A model generated the notes under the pieces. That model was not told the DNA's origin, did no database searches, and saw only the letters and a program-made list of their open reading frames with translations. Of a stretch of 64,000 nt of DNA, positions 1-6,874 are shown one piece after another. The position numbers and the translations under genes are program-made. This DNA comes from JACOTK01 sp963743945 (GTDB taxonomy: Bacteria > Actinomycetota > Acidimicrobiia > Acidimicrobiales > CADCSY01). Positions within the stretch are counted from its first letter, which is position 1; every line of letters begins with the position of its first letter. The stretch lies in contig CAVURO010000003.1 of assembly GCA_963743945.1 (NCBI GenBank), positions 1 to 64,000 of the forward strand, written 5' to 3'.

Positions 1-306
1 ATCCGGTTCCTGGTCGACGTGGTGGGCTTCGAGGAGCAGCTCGTGGTCGTGGGCGCCGACGGCACCACGGTGGAGCACAGCGAGATCCGCTGGCCCGAGG
101 GCGGCATCGTGCAGGCCGACACCTACGTGCCGGACAACCCGTTCATGCTCGAACCGGGTACCCAGTCGCTCTATATCGTCACCCGCGACCCGCAGGCCGT
201 GTGGGCGCAGCGTTGGAATATCGGTCTTCACCAATTGTATGGCCGGCATCCACGTGAAGGTCGTCAGCGAACGCCTCGGCCACAGCAGCCCCGCCCTTCA
301 CCATGA
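1..306 (+). pseudogene. 5'-partial ORF of unknown function with replaced 3' end
   Basis: An open frame enters from the left window edge and runs to a stop at 304-306. Residues up to about position 235 look like ordinary protein (segments such as EEQLVVVGADGT and YVPDNPFMLEPG). The last 20 or so codons are basic, proline-rich shadow sequence read out of frame over an integrase tail. I infer that the original 3' end was lost when the integrase fragment became joined near position 235. I do not recognise the family. Because the 5' end lies outside the window, neither start nor length can be judged. Confidence 0.4.
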
Positions 307-380
307 CCGTCTACCAACACGTCCTCCCCGGCATGCAGGCCGACGCCGCCCGCCTGTTCTGCGAGGCGCTCTACGGCTAG
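236..380 (+). pseudogene. Tyrosine recombinase C-terminal remnant, frameshifted
   Basis: The sequence encodes only the end of a phage-type tyrosine integrase. It contains the conserved VVSERLGHSS block (box II histidine) and, 12 or so residues later in the next frame, TMTVYQHVLPGM with the catalytic tyrosine, ending with a stop at 378-380. Reading from one to the other needs removal of one C in the GCCC run near 291-294, so the fragment is frameshifted as well as missing its catalytic arginines. It is a relic of an integrating element, consistent with the tRNA attachment repeat found downstream. It cannot be functional. Confidence 0.75.
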
Positions 381-442
381 GACCGAACGCGTTGAAGCCG
401 GCGTCCAGGCATGCCTGCGGCGCCGGCTTCACTCGCGTCGAC

Positions 443-562
443 TCACTTCTTCTTGCCCGTGCGAACGGTCTGCGTGACCGTGGTCTTCGGGCTGCGCTTG
501 GTCGTCGACTTCGTGACGAAGCGGCCGGAGATGGCCGAGCGGTTCACCTTGCGAGTTGCCAT
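443..562 (-). CDS. Tiny basic conserved protein (39 aa)
   Basis: A 39-residue, strongly basic protein (MATRKVNRSAISGRFV at the start, TQTVRTGKKK at the end). Its start is fixed by an excellent ribosome binding site, GGAGAGGAGGTGAGAC directly before the ATG. I recall very similar short proteins recurring in actinobacterial genomes near phage or plasmid genes, but know no assigned function; the basic, Ser/Thr-rich composition would suit nucleic-acid binding, which is a guess. It is too short for most gene callers. It lies 38 bp downstream of the next small gene on the same strand, so the two probably form a unit. Confidence 0.65.
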   Translation of the reverse strand: MATRKVNRSAISGRFVTKSTTKRSPKTTVTQTVRTGKKK

Positions 563-600
563 GTCTCACCTCCTCTCCTGCTCGAGCTGCCTGGCCGGGT

Positions 601-792
601 TCAGCGGCTGCTATTGCCGAGGCACCAATGGCAGTTGTCGTAAGGACGATCGGCCTTGGCCTCGCTGAGCGTGTCGTACCACCGGCGATGGTCGACCTTG
701 ATCTCGTCGAGCTGGCAGCCGGACCTCTCCTTCTGCGTGTCGTGGACCTCGAGGGTGTTGACGTTCCCGAGGTACCGCTTCTGCTTGATCAC
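601..792 (-). CDS. Small conserved protein with CxxC motif (63 aa)
   Basis: A 63-residue protein starting at GTG (792) with AGGAGG eight bases upstream. It has a distinctive composition: MIKQKRYLGNVNTLEV at the start, a central lysine/histidine/tryptophan-rich stretch (KVDHRRWYD) and a C-terminal DNCHWCLG, a CxxC pair that with an upstream Cys could bind zinc. I recognise it as a short protein that recurs in actinobacteria, often in accessory DNA, without a known function. It is cotranscribed with the 39-aa gene that follows. Its intact reading frame and strong RBS contrast with the decayed genes around it. Confidence 0.65.
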   Translation of the reverse strand: MIKQKRYLGNVNTLEVHDTQKERSGCQLDEIKVDHRRWYDTLSEAKADRPYDNCHWCLGNSSR

Positions 793-911
793 GTCCGATG
801 ACCTCCTGGTCGTGGGGGAACCTCTAGGTGGTATTTAGATACATCGGTATCTTGCAACCCGGGTATCTGGTCGCTAAGGTTGAGCCAGACCCAACCCCCA
901 AGGAGGCAGCC

Positions 912-1139
912 ATGGCGGCGCAGCGCGACACGAAGAACATGACCCTCCGGCTCGACGAGTCCCTGGCCGAGAACGTCCAGGCCATCGCGGAGGTCGAGGG
1001 ATCCTCGGTTAGCGACGTCATCCGGGACGCGCTCACCGAGCACGTCGAGAGGCGGAGGACCGACCCGGAGTTCCAGCAGCAGCTGAAGCGGAACCTCGAG
1101 CGTCACGCCCAGCTGCTGAGCATGCTGGCGGACGGCTGA
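912..1139 (+). CDS. Ribbon-helix-helix antitoxin (Phd/CopG-like partner of Doc)
   Basis: A 75-residue protein starting at ATG 912 behind the RBS AAGGAGG (899-905); an upstream in-frame extension to 828 has no RBS. Residues about 9-45 (KNMTLRLDESLAEN, then VSDVIRDALTEHV) have the beta-strand/helix/helix pattern of MetJ/Arc/CopG DNA-binding domains, with the usual residue set MTLRL. The remaining charged tail would bind the toxin. It ends one base before the GTG of the Doc-like gene, the spacing of a toxin-antitoxin operon in which the antitoxin also represses the promoter. Family assignment is from the motif, pairing from context. Confidence 0.8.
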   Translation: MAAQRDTKNMTLRLDESLAENVQAIAEVEGSSVSDVIRDALTEHVERRRTDPEFQQQLKRNLERHAQLLSMLADG

Positions 1140-1140
1140 C

Positions 1141-1527
1141 GTGCGGTACCTCGAGCTCGATGATCTCCTCGCCATTGCTTGCGAGGTCCTCGGGCTCGAG
1201 GCAGCCGCGCTCGTCCGCGTTACGGATCTCGGACTCGCCGATTCCGCCGTGTCCCGCCCTCATGCCAGCTTTGGCGGTGAGGAGTTCTACCCGACCATCG
1301 AACAGAAGGCCGCGACCCTTCTCTTCGGCATCGCCCGGAACCATGCGTTCGTCGACGGCAACAAGCGCGTCGCTGTTCTCGCGACACTCCAGTTCCTCAA
1401 CCGGAACGGACGAGATCTCGACCTCACTCCGCCGGAGAAGGCCTACGAGATCATCGCTGGCACAGCCGCCGGAACCGTCACGGACCACGTGGGTCGATGG
1501 AAAACTCCATGTGGACCTGCGCTCTGA
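1141..1527 (+). CDS. doc: Doc/Fic-family toxin with replaced C-terminus
   Basis: Starts at GTG 1141, directly after the RHH antitoxin. Residues 58-76 contain the Fic/Doc active site HAFVDGNKR, matching HxFx(D/N)GNKR, preceded by the usual helix carrying ATLLFGIARN. Known Doc proteins phosphorylate elongation factor Tu and stop translation. The homologous part ends near residue 115 (AYEIIAGTAAG). The last dozen residues (DHVGRWKTPCGPAL) do not resemble a Doc tail and are read out of frame over an ImmA/IrrE fragment. A deletion junction at about 1480-1490 therefore seems to have replaced the C-terminus. The active site is intact; activity of the truncated protein is uncertain. Confidence 0.75.
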   Translation: MRYLELDDLLAIACEVLGLEAAALVRVTDLGLADSAVSRPHASFGGEEFYPTIEQKAATLLFGIARNHAFVDGNKRVAVLATLQFLNRNGRDLDLTPPEKAYEIIAGTAAGTVTDHVGRWKTPCGPAL

Positions 1528-2128
1528 CCGTCCCGCGGCCAGGACTCGCTTCACCCTGGCGCACGAGATTGGGCACATCCTTATCGACGCCGACGAGTCG
1601 GTTGCCCACCGAACCCACGGCCTCGCCCACGACGACATTGAAACTCTGTGCGACTGGATCGCTGCATCGATCCTGATGCCGCGGGAGTGGGTCAGCTCCT
1701 ACGCGAGGCGTGAGCGCTACACGCTCAGCCTGCTGCGGGTCGTTGCGCATCGGGCGGATGTCTCTCTTGCCGCCGCAGCCGTGCGGATGGCCGAGGTCGG
1801 CGGACGGACCTGCATGCTGCTGCGCTGGGAGCGCGCCCCCCAGCGGTGGCTGGTAGTCGGGCAGGCCGCTGTTCCACCTCGGTACGCCGGGACGCTCCAA
1901 GCGACGCCCGATACATCAATGGCGCTTGATGCCATGCCGAGCAGGCGTGACCTGTGGCGAGAACTGACGTTGACGGCCGGCACGACGCCGCTCGTCGGTG
2001 ACGCGCACGTTGACCGGAGCGGTCAGACCTGCCTCACGCTCTTCACCTCGCTCCGCGCGTCGCTCAGGTCGCACGAACTGCTCAGCCAGTCGACGATCCT
2101 ACGAGCCGGGGATGATGGAGGGGTTTAG
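1488..2128 (+). pseudogene. ImmA/IrrE family metallopeptidase, N-terminally truncated
   Basis: In the frame ending at 2128 the sequence shows FTLAHEIGHIL at about 1551-1583, the HExxH zinc site of ImmA/IrrE (M78) peptidases, followed by ETLCDWIAASILMPREW, the family's second signature with the third metal ligand region. These enzymes cleave phage or DNA-damage repressors, typically next to an Xre regulator. No start codon or RBS fits the beginning of homology near 1488, where the frame emerges from the end of doc, so the N-terminus is lost and no partner repressor is present. The downstream two thirds are uninterrupted. I call it a remnant fused to doc by deletion. Confidence 0.65.
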
Positions 2129-2232
2129 CGGTGATCCGGACCGAACCCGCATGTGGAACGCTCGCTGCACCGTTCCGTCAAGGTTCGGCGATGCCGCCGC
2201 CCACCCGTTAGAAGTCGGGCCGGGAACGAGGA

Positions 2233-2256
2233 GGGCCCATCCTCTCGGATGGGCCC
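2233..2256 (-). terminator. Hairpin downstream of the displaced tRNA end
   Basis: A perfect 10-bp stem (GGGCCCATCC / GGATGGGCCC) with a TCTC loop. It lies 15 bp beyond the 3' end of the partial tRNA-fMet copy, as the hairpin at 6662-6697 lies beyond the intact tRNA. I infer that it is the original terminator of the tRNA gene, displaced by element insertion. There is no U-tract. Confidence 0.55.
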
Positions 2257-2271
2257 TGGCCTGCATGTTCG

Positions 2272-2319
2272 TTGGTGGCGGGGGCAGGATTTGAACCTGC
2301 GACCTTCGGGTTATGAGCC
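2272..2319 (-). repeat. Attachment-site repeat: 3' 48 bp of tRNA-fMet (distal copy)
   Basis: Forty-eight bases identical to 6711-6758, covering the initiator tRNA from the anticodon stem through the encoded CCA. The bases beyond (TGACAAGCTGG against CGACGAGCTAC) diverge at once, so the 5' half of a tRNA is absent and this copy is not a gene. It has the form expected of the att core left when an integrase recombines into a tRNA 3' end. The element would lie between this copy and the intact tRNA. Confidence 0.8.
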
Positions 2320-2358
2320 TGACAAGCTGGATCACTGATCAGATGCGGAACCTCGACG

Positions 2359-2514
2359 ATGGCTGAGCAACAAGAGCTGCGTTTCGACGCCCCACCCGAT
2401 GACCCGGTCGCGGTGTACCTGGCACGCCTGCACCGGATCAGACGCACATTGCGCACCGCAATTCGACGATCAACCCTGACCGATACGAACGAAAGGCCCG
2501 TCGACGATGAATGA
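2359..2514 (+). CDS. Short ORF (51 aa) coupled to the next gene; possible stump
   Basis: A 51-residue frame starting at ATG 2359 and ending within the start of the next gene (8-bp overlap), so translation is probably coupled. It is basic in the middle (LARLHRIRRTLRTAIRRS) and ends in acidic residues. I see no family. Its position matches that of the ECF sigma gene before the similar membrane protein at 5078. It may therefore be what remains of a sigma or helix-turn-helix gene cut off at the attachment site, since the frame is open only back to 2323, right at the repeat. This is inference from position. Confidence 0.35.
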   Translation: MAEQQELRFDAPPDDPVAVYLARLHRIRRTLRTAIRRSTLTDTNERPVDDE

Positions 2515-3664
2515 GATCAAGATGCTCGCTGACCACCGACCCGAGATCGAGCCGCTGACCGATGACGAACGTCGCCAACTGTGGGCGACGATGAGCGGCG
2601 AGATGATGAACCTTGGTGACCGAGTCGACGACGTCGGCCTCGACCTCGCCGCAGTCGAGCCCATCAATCTGGCCGAGCACCGCCGTTCGGATCGCCGCTG
2701 GCACTTGGCAATGGCCGCAGCTGCGGTCGTTGCCGTGTTGGGCGTCGGCGGTCTCGTCGCCATCAACGGACGTAGCGGTGACACCCCGGCCCCGGCGGCT
2801 GCTCCCGGCGCGTCGTCAGGACCCGCGGCCGCCCCATCGGTGACACCAGTCATCCTGGTGCCCGAGTCGCTGTCTACGGCCGGGCTGAGGCTCCTCCGTC
2901 CTGGCCAGAGTCTGATTCGTGATACCCCGTCGGGCTTCCAGCGAAGGGTGTTCGGAGCGGCTGACGATCCGGGGGACCCGACCCGAATGATCCACGTCGA
3001 GTACGCAACTGGCGGCTCGTTCGCCGGGGCCTCGTGCCAGGACATGGTCCCGTTCGATGTGGCCGGCACGACCGGCAACACGTGCTCTGTCCGCGGCGTA
3101 CTCACCGCCGGGTGGACGGTCGATGGAGTGAACTTCGAGCTCCGCGCAGGGACGGCAGTCACCCGTGAGCAGCTCGTCGAGTTCGGTGGGTCATTGCGGA
3201 CCGTGCCAGCAACGGGTACTGGCGGCCCGCCGGTTGACCTGGTCGCGGACCCGATTCCGAGCGGCTGGACGGTGCTGGTCAGCGAGGACGTCCCCTACGC
3301 ACAACGGATCATCGAGAGCGCCTGGGTGGCGACACCCAGCGGAGCCGACGACGATTCACGGCAACTGGTGGTGCACACGTGGACCGGTGTGGATGCGCAA
3401 GGTGTCTATGCCAAGCAGCCACCGATCGGGGCCAACCGAATCACGATCCGCGGCCACGACGGCTACGTGTTCCAGTCGGACCAGACGGGCGCCAACGGTC
3501 CGCAGCAACTCGACATCTGGTGGACCGAGCAGCCCGGCATGGTCGTCTGGGTCAGCACCGCCGACCTCTATCCGCTCGACCAACTCATCGAGATCACCGA
3601 AAAGATGGTCCCCGTCGACGAGGCCGGCTTCGCCGCCTTCAGCGCCGACTCGTCGAACTACTGA
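2507..3664 (+). CDS. Membrane-anchored anti-sigma-like protein (385 aa)
   Basis: A single-pass membrane protein. The cytoplasmic N-terminus (about 66 residues, beginning MNEIKMLADHRPEIEPL) has the style of actinobacterial anti-sigma or sigma-coupled proteins. A hydrophobic segment follows at about residues 67-86 (rich in Ala/Val), then an Ala/Pro/Gly linker to about residue 115, and an extracytoplasmic domain of about 270 residues that I cannot assign. Layout and composition match the protein at 5078-6193, which follows an ECF sigma gene. No complete sigma gene precedes this one. I infer a signal-sensing role; no zinc-binding HxxxCxxC motif is present. Confidence 0.6.
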   Translation: MNEIKMLADHRPEIEPLTDDERRQLWATMSGEMMNLGDRVDDVGLDLAAVEPINLAEHRRSDRRWHLAMAAAAVVAVLGVGGLVAINGRSGDTPAPAAAPGASSGPAAAPSVTPVILVPESLSTAGLRLLRPGQSLIRDTPSGFQRRVFGAADDPGDPTRMIHVEYATGGSFAGASCQDMVPFDVAGTTGNTCSVRGVLTAGWTVDGVNFELRAGTAVTREQLVEFGGSLRTVPATGTGGPPVDLVADPIPSGWTVLVSEDVPYAQRIIESAWVATPSGADDDSRQLVVHTWTGVDAQGVYAKQPPIGANRITIRGHDGYVFQSDQTGANGPQQLDIWWTEQPGMVVWVSTADLYPLDQLIEITEKMVPVDEAGFAAFSADSSNY

Positions 3665-3785
3665 CGCAAGGCGAGCGGCGTCAGCTCGCTCTTCCTTGAA
3701 CGAACCGATGCGATCGGAATCGGATGTGTGGTCTGGTGGTGCCGCGCTGACGCTCGGCGCACCTCAGCGGCCCGGTGAGCTCAGG

Positions 3786-3791
3786 TACGCT
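3786..3791 (+). promoter_or_regulatory. -10 box of the ParE-type TA operon
   Basis: TACGCT ends 7 bases before the antitoxin ATG, so transcription would begin at or next to the start codon. No Shine-Dalgarno sequence precedes this ATG. Confidence 0.4.
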
Positions 3792-3798
3792 TGACGAC

Positions 3799-4047
3799 AT
3801 GGCCAAGACCGCTCACGACCTACGCGAGGAGGTACTTGCGCTCCCCGCCCAGGATCGAGCGCGGATCGCGTCAGACCTCCTCGCGAGCCTCGACAGCGAA
3901 GCGGTCGACGAAGACGAGATCGAACAGCTGTGGTCGGCTGAGACGCAACGACGGGCAGCGACGCTCGAATCCGGCGACGCAGGCACTCTCACGTGGGACG
4001 ACATCCAGCAGCGGTTCGCCGATCGCCGCGCCCAGCGCGGCGCGTGA
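3799..4047 (+). CDS. Addiction module antitoxin (Unstab_antitox type)
   Basis: An 82-residue acidic protein with the usual plan of PF09720 addiction-module antitoxins: an N-terminal helix (LREEVLALPAQDRARIASDLL), an acidic centre (DEDEIEQLW) and a C-terminal ETQRRAATLESG..LTWDD block that wraps the toxin. The start at ATG 3799 removes an unsupported upstream extension. Its TGA overlaps the GTG start of the RelE/ParE-type toxin, so the pair is translationally coupled. It would neutralise the toxin and, with it, repress the operon. The pair lies inside the putative tRNA-integrated element and may stabilise it. Confidence 0.85.
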   Translation: MAKTAHDLREEVLALPAQDRARIASDLLASLDSEAVDEDEIEQLWSAETQRRAATLESGDAGTLTWDDIQQRFADRRAQRGA

Positions 4048-4361
4048 GCCTTCGCGTCGAGTTCCACGACCTCGTCGACCACGACCTCTTGAACGCCTGG
4101 AACTGGTATGAGGACCAGGAGAACGGTCTCGGCGACCGCTTCCTTGGCTCGATCAACGCAACCGTCGTTCGGGTGTCGCAATGGCCCAACGCCGGGCGGC
4201 CCGTCCTTCGTGACGACCACGATGAGACCATCGAGCGGACGGTCCCAGCCGACGGCTTCCCATACGCCATTCGCTACCGGATCCTCGGTGATCGACTTCT
4301 GGTCATGGCGGTACTACACCAGAGCCGCCACCCCGACCTCGGCGCGGACCGCCAGCCCTGA
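4044..4361 (+). CDS. RelE/ParE-family toxin
   Basis: A 105-residue protein that begins at GTG within the antitoxin stop (GTGA overlap). It shows the ParE/RelE plan: an N-terminal strand SLRVEFHDLVDHDLLNAW, helices with QENGLGDRF and INATVVRVSQWPNAGRP, then strands FPYAIRYRI and LLVMAVLHQSRHP. The ending, with YRI and the MAVLHQSRHP strand, is typical of the plasmid-stabilisation branch. ParE members poison gyrase and RelE members cleave ribosomal mRNA; the sequence alone does not decide which. It is complete in length for the family. Confidence 0.85.
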   Translation: MSLRVEFHDLVDHDLLNAWNWYEDQENGLGDRFLGSINATVVRVSQWPNAGRPVLRDDHDETIERTVPADGFPYAIRYRILGDRLLVMAVLHQSRHPDLGADRQP

Positions 4362-4521
4362 CGCCTCCAGGGAGTCACGTCGCGCCCAGATCCCGAGCCC
4401 CGTGCTCGTTGAACTCATCGGCTACAACGCCAACTTCCTCACCGAGCGCGCTGCCGCGCTCGGCCCGACATGGCAGCGCTATGCGGCGCTGCGCTCGACG
4501 AACTGACGGCCGAGACTTCCG
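4362..4521. other. Intergenic stretch with a short protein-like tail
   Basis: Between the toxin gene and the sigma gene the frame ending at 4506 reads VLVELIGYNANFLTERAAAL and then WQRYAALR before a stop. It has protein-like composition and could be the C-terminal scrap of a lost gene. I cannot identify a family, and there is no start codon. No promoter or terminator is evident. Confidence 0.25.
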
Positions 4522-5088
4522 ATGATCCGCAGAGTCGCTCGGAACCGATCGGGGGTGTCGGGCGCCAGACCACGCGTGACCTCTCTCGAACGAGCAACCC
4601 ACCCGCCCCCAGAGCCGCCGGCCATCGAGCGGCGGACGTTCGTCGACGTCTACAACGACCGCTACCGGCCAATGGTCGAGATCGCTCGGCTCACCACCGG
4701 CTCCAACGCCCTCGCCGAGGAACTCGTGCAAGACGCCTTCGCCGATCTCTATCGACGATTCGACACCCTGCACACCCCCGACGCCTACCTACACCGGGCA
4801 GTCGTGAGCCGCTGCACCTCATGGGTCCGCCGGCGCGTCACCGAACGCCGCTACCACGAACGCCATCCACTCGAACCAGCCGCGTGGACCGACCCCGACA
4901 CCACCACCGTCATCGACGCGATCGGCCGGCTCCCCGCCCGCCAACGCGCAGCAATCGTGCTCCGCTTCCTCGCCGACTGGCCCGAAGCCGACATCGCTCA
5001 CGCCCTCGACTGCCGACCCGGCACCGTCAAGTCCCTCTTGTCACGCGCCCGCACCCAACTCGCCAAGGAGCTCACCGATGAACACTGA
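4522..5088 (+). CDS. ECF-type RNA polymerase sigma factor
   Basis: A 188-residue sigma-70-family protein. Region 2 lies at about residues 40-105 (FVDVYNDRYRPMVEIARL, then AEELVQDAFADLYRRF and the basic WVRRRVTERRY). Region 4 lies at about 128-185 (AIGRLPARQRAAIVLRFLAD, then ADIAHALDCRPGTVKSLLSR, a helix-turn-helix for the -35 element). The first 35 residues are proline-rich, and a GTG at 4579 is an alternative start. Its 3' end overlaps the next gene by 11 bp, coupling it to a membrane protein likely to act as its anti-sigma. It would direct transcription of genes I cannot identify. It lies within the tRNA-integrated element, so it may be horizontally acquired. Confidence 0.85.
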   Translation: MIRRVARNRSGVSGARPRVTSLERATHPPPEPPAIERRTFVDVYNDRYRPMVEIARLTTGSNALAEELVQDAFADLYRRFDTLHTPDAYLHRAVVSRCTSWVRRRVTERRYHERHPLEPAAWTDPDTTTVIDAIGRLPARQRAAIVLRFLADWPEADIAHALDCRPGTVKSLLSRARTQLAKELTDEH

Positions 5089-6193
5089 CCTCGACACCCG
5101 CCTCACCGACGCCCTCACCGACGCCGCCACGACCACTCACGTCAGCGACGACGCCTTCGCCGCGATCCTCCGTCGCGCGGACGGTCCCCAGAGCAGCCGT
5201 CGCCCCACACCCTGGCGCCTCGCCGGGGTCATCACCGCCGCGGTCGCAGTTGCGGTCACCGTCACTGTCGCCACCAACGATCGAGGTTCCGGACCGCCGA
5301 CGGTGGCCATGATCCAGTTGCCCGCACTTATCGACACCGCCAGCGACTGCGGAAATGTCGCCAGCCGACCCGCTGAGCCCGGCGAGACATCCCGAGTCGC
5401 GCACCTTCCCAGCGTCCTGCCCGCCGACTACGTCACAACCGACACGCCATCGGCATTCGTGCAAGAACGCGCCGCCTCGAGCATCGACTGCTGGAACGCC
5501 GACGTCACCTACGTCGACGTCGCCACCGGTCGGCTCCTTACCGCAACCGTGAATCGGCAGGGCAACGAGGTGCAACCCGGCTGCCAGCTCCCCGACGGCT
5601 ATCTCCCTGCTGAGTGCGTGACGATCGGCGACCGACCCGCCGCACTGACCGATGAAGGCACGCGAGCGACTGTCAGCTGGATCACTGCAGACGATCACTT
5701 CGCCTACGTGTCCGGATATGGCCTGACCAGCAACGAACTCCTCGCAGCTGCAGAGACCATGGTCTTCGACGGCACCAGCATCTCGATCCAGGCACCCACT
5801 GGGATGGACCAAGTCGAAGACAGCCCACGCACCCGCACCGACAACCGCGACATCACCTACTACGGCGCCACCTTCAGCAACGGCGACAGTGCCGCTGACA
5901 TCTCCCTCAGCATCACGACCTGGAATGACATCTCCGTCAACGAAGTCGGGCCCGCTACCACCATCGACATCCATGGAGCTACGGCCGTTGTCGTCACCAC
6001 GGGCGGGCCTGGCACCGGCATCACCGGCTGGACCAACAACGCGAACGCCTCCGACCCCGTGCTCGACGTCACCCGGTTCAACCAGCCAGCCGGCGCCTAC
6101 ATCACCTGGAACCTTGACGGGCTCACGTTCCGCATCACCGGATCCGATCCCGACACCGTCATCCTCGTCGCCCAGCACCTCCAAACCGCCTAG
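5078..6193 (+). CDS. Membrane anti-sigma-like partner of the ECF sigma factor (371 aa)
   Basis: A 371-residue single-pass membrane protein overlapping the sigma gene by 11 bp. The short cytoplasmic part (about 45 residues, starting MNTDLDTRLTDAL) precedes a hydrophobic segment at about 46-65 (LAGVITAAVAVAVTVTVA). A large threonine- and aspartate-rich outer domain follows, with several Cys residues that could form disulfides. Coupling and topology suggest it holds the sigma factor at the membrane until a signal releases it. It lacks the HxxxCxxC zinc motif of ZAS anti-sigmas. The arrangement parallels the gene at 2507, which may be a diverged duplicate. Confidence 0.6.
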   Translation: MNTDLDTRLTDALTDAATTTHVSDDAFAAILRRADGPQSSRRPTPWRLAGVITAAVAVAVTVTVATNDRGSGPPTVAMIQLPALIDTASDCGNVASRPAEPGETSRVAHLPSVLPADYVTTDTPSAFVQERAASSIDCWNADVTYVDVATGRLLTATVNRQGNEVQPGCQLPDGYLPAECVTIGDRPAALTDEGTRATVSWITADDHFAYVSGYGLTSNELLAAAETMVFDGTSISIQAPTGMDQVEDSPRTRTDNRDITYYGATFSNGDSAADISLSITTWNDISVNEVGPATTIDIHGATAVVVTTGGPGTGITGWTNNANASDPVLDVTRFNQPAGAYITWNLDGLTFRITGSDPDTVILVAQHLQTA

Positions 6194-6199
6194 AACCAA

Positions 6200-6247
6200 G
6201 TCGGCCCGAGGCCAGCGAGACCAAACCTCGCGAGGCCTCGGGCCGAC
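6200..6247 (+). terminator. Terminator-like hairpin after the anti-sigma-like gene
   Basis: A 14-bp perfect outer stem (GTCGGCCCGAGGCC / GGCCTCGGGCCGAC) begins 7 bases after the stop codon; an inner GCGAG/CTCGC stem strengthens it. There is no T-tract. Confidence 0.6.
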
Positions 6248-6311
6248 CGATGCTTGCCAGCGAATACGAGCACGCCGAAGGCGAGAGTCCACCGGCGAGT
6301 GCTGACCGATC

Positions 6312-6584
6312 TTGCTCCCGATGAACGATCCGGTCGGGCTGCTCGCGGCCGGTCGACGCCCTGTCTCCGGATGGCTGGAGACCCGCGTGTACACCCGAGC
6401 CGGCATCGACGCCGTCGCCTGCGGCCCCGGACCGATGGAAGTCATGCATGCACCAGACGAAAACATCCCCGCGGCCAACCTCCTCGAGGCCTGCACCGTC
6501 TACGCCCACTGTGCTCAAGCGTTGTCTCACGCCGCGCGGCTGACGGACCGGGCACCCACAACGGTACGCCGCAGAACGTCCTGA
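6312..6584 (+). pseudogene. M20 peptidase (ArgE/DapE-like) C-terminal fragment
   Basis: The frame reads TRVYTRAGIDAVACGPG, then HAPDENIPAANLLEAC and VYAHCAQAL. This resembles the end of M20 metallopeptidases such as acetylornithine deacetylase, where a glycine/proline-rich GPG and a histidine followed by PDE close the active site. Everything before this, including the other zinc ligands, is missing, and the ATG at 6312 has no RBS. The fragment sits between the sigma operon terminator and the tRNA, near the right end of the putative element, so it may be chromosomal debris or a passenger relic. Confidence 0.6.
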
Positions 6585-6661
6585 AAGCTTCGACCATCGG
6601 GTTTCGTCCCGAAGGTCAATGCTGTTCGCGTTATGTTCCCGCTGAGCGTTCCCGCCAATGC

Positions 6662-6697
6662 CAGAGGCCCTTTCCGATCTCCCGGAAAGGGCCTCTG
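6662..6697 (-). terminator. Hairpin downstream of tRNA-fMet
   Basis: A perfect 15-bp stem (CAGAGGCCCTTTCCG and its complement) with a 6-base loop, 14 bp past the encoded CCA end of the tRNA on the minus strand. It probably ends the tRNA transcript, although no clear U-run follows. Confidence 0.6.
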
Positions 6698-6710
6698 ACC
6701 TGGTGTTTAC

Positions 6711-6788
<78 letters not shown>

Positions 6789-6799
6789 GCGTGGGGTTC

Positions 6800-6828
6800 A
6801 GGCTAGCAGCGACTGGGACGCCTTCCAA
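6800..6828 (-). promoter_or_regulatory. Promoter of tRNA-fMet
   Basis: On the minus strand TTGGAA (6823-6828) and TAGCCT (6800-6805) are separated by exactly 17 bp. The -10 box ends 11 bp before the mature tRNA 5' end. This fits a housekeeping sigma-70 type promoter with a short leader. Confidence 0.65.
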
Positions 6829-6862
6829 AAGGCCGGTCCCACAACGGGTTGCTGAGGCCCGG

Positions 6863-6868
6863 TAGCCT
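6863..6868 (+). promoter_or_regulatory. -10 box, leaderless start of the gene at 6875
   Basis: TAGCCT ends 6 bases before the ATG, so the transcript would begin at the start codon. No RBS is present. Confidence 0.5.
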
Positions 6869-6874
6869 TTGGGC

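Noticed and set aside
2272..2334. A second tRNA-Met gene
   Set aside because: Only the 3' 48 bases match; the D arm and acceptor 5' strand are missing, so it is an attachment-site remnant.
4375..4521. Integrase C-terminus within the element
   Set aside because: The segment ending AALRSTN has no recombinase tyrosine or GHSS-type motif, so it cannot be assigned.
5072..6496. A 474-codon minus-strand ORF over the anti-sigma-like gene
   Set aside because: The plus-strand gene has a membrane helix and a coupled sigma neighbour; the minus frame is glycine/aspartate-rich noise.
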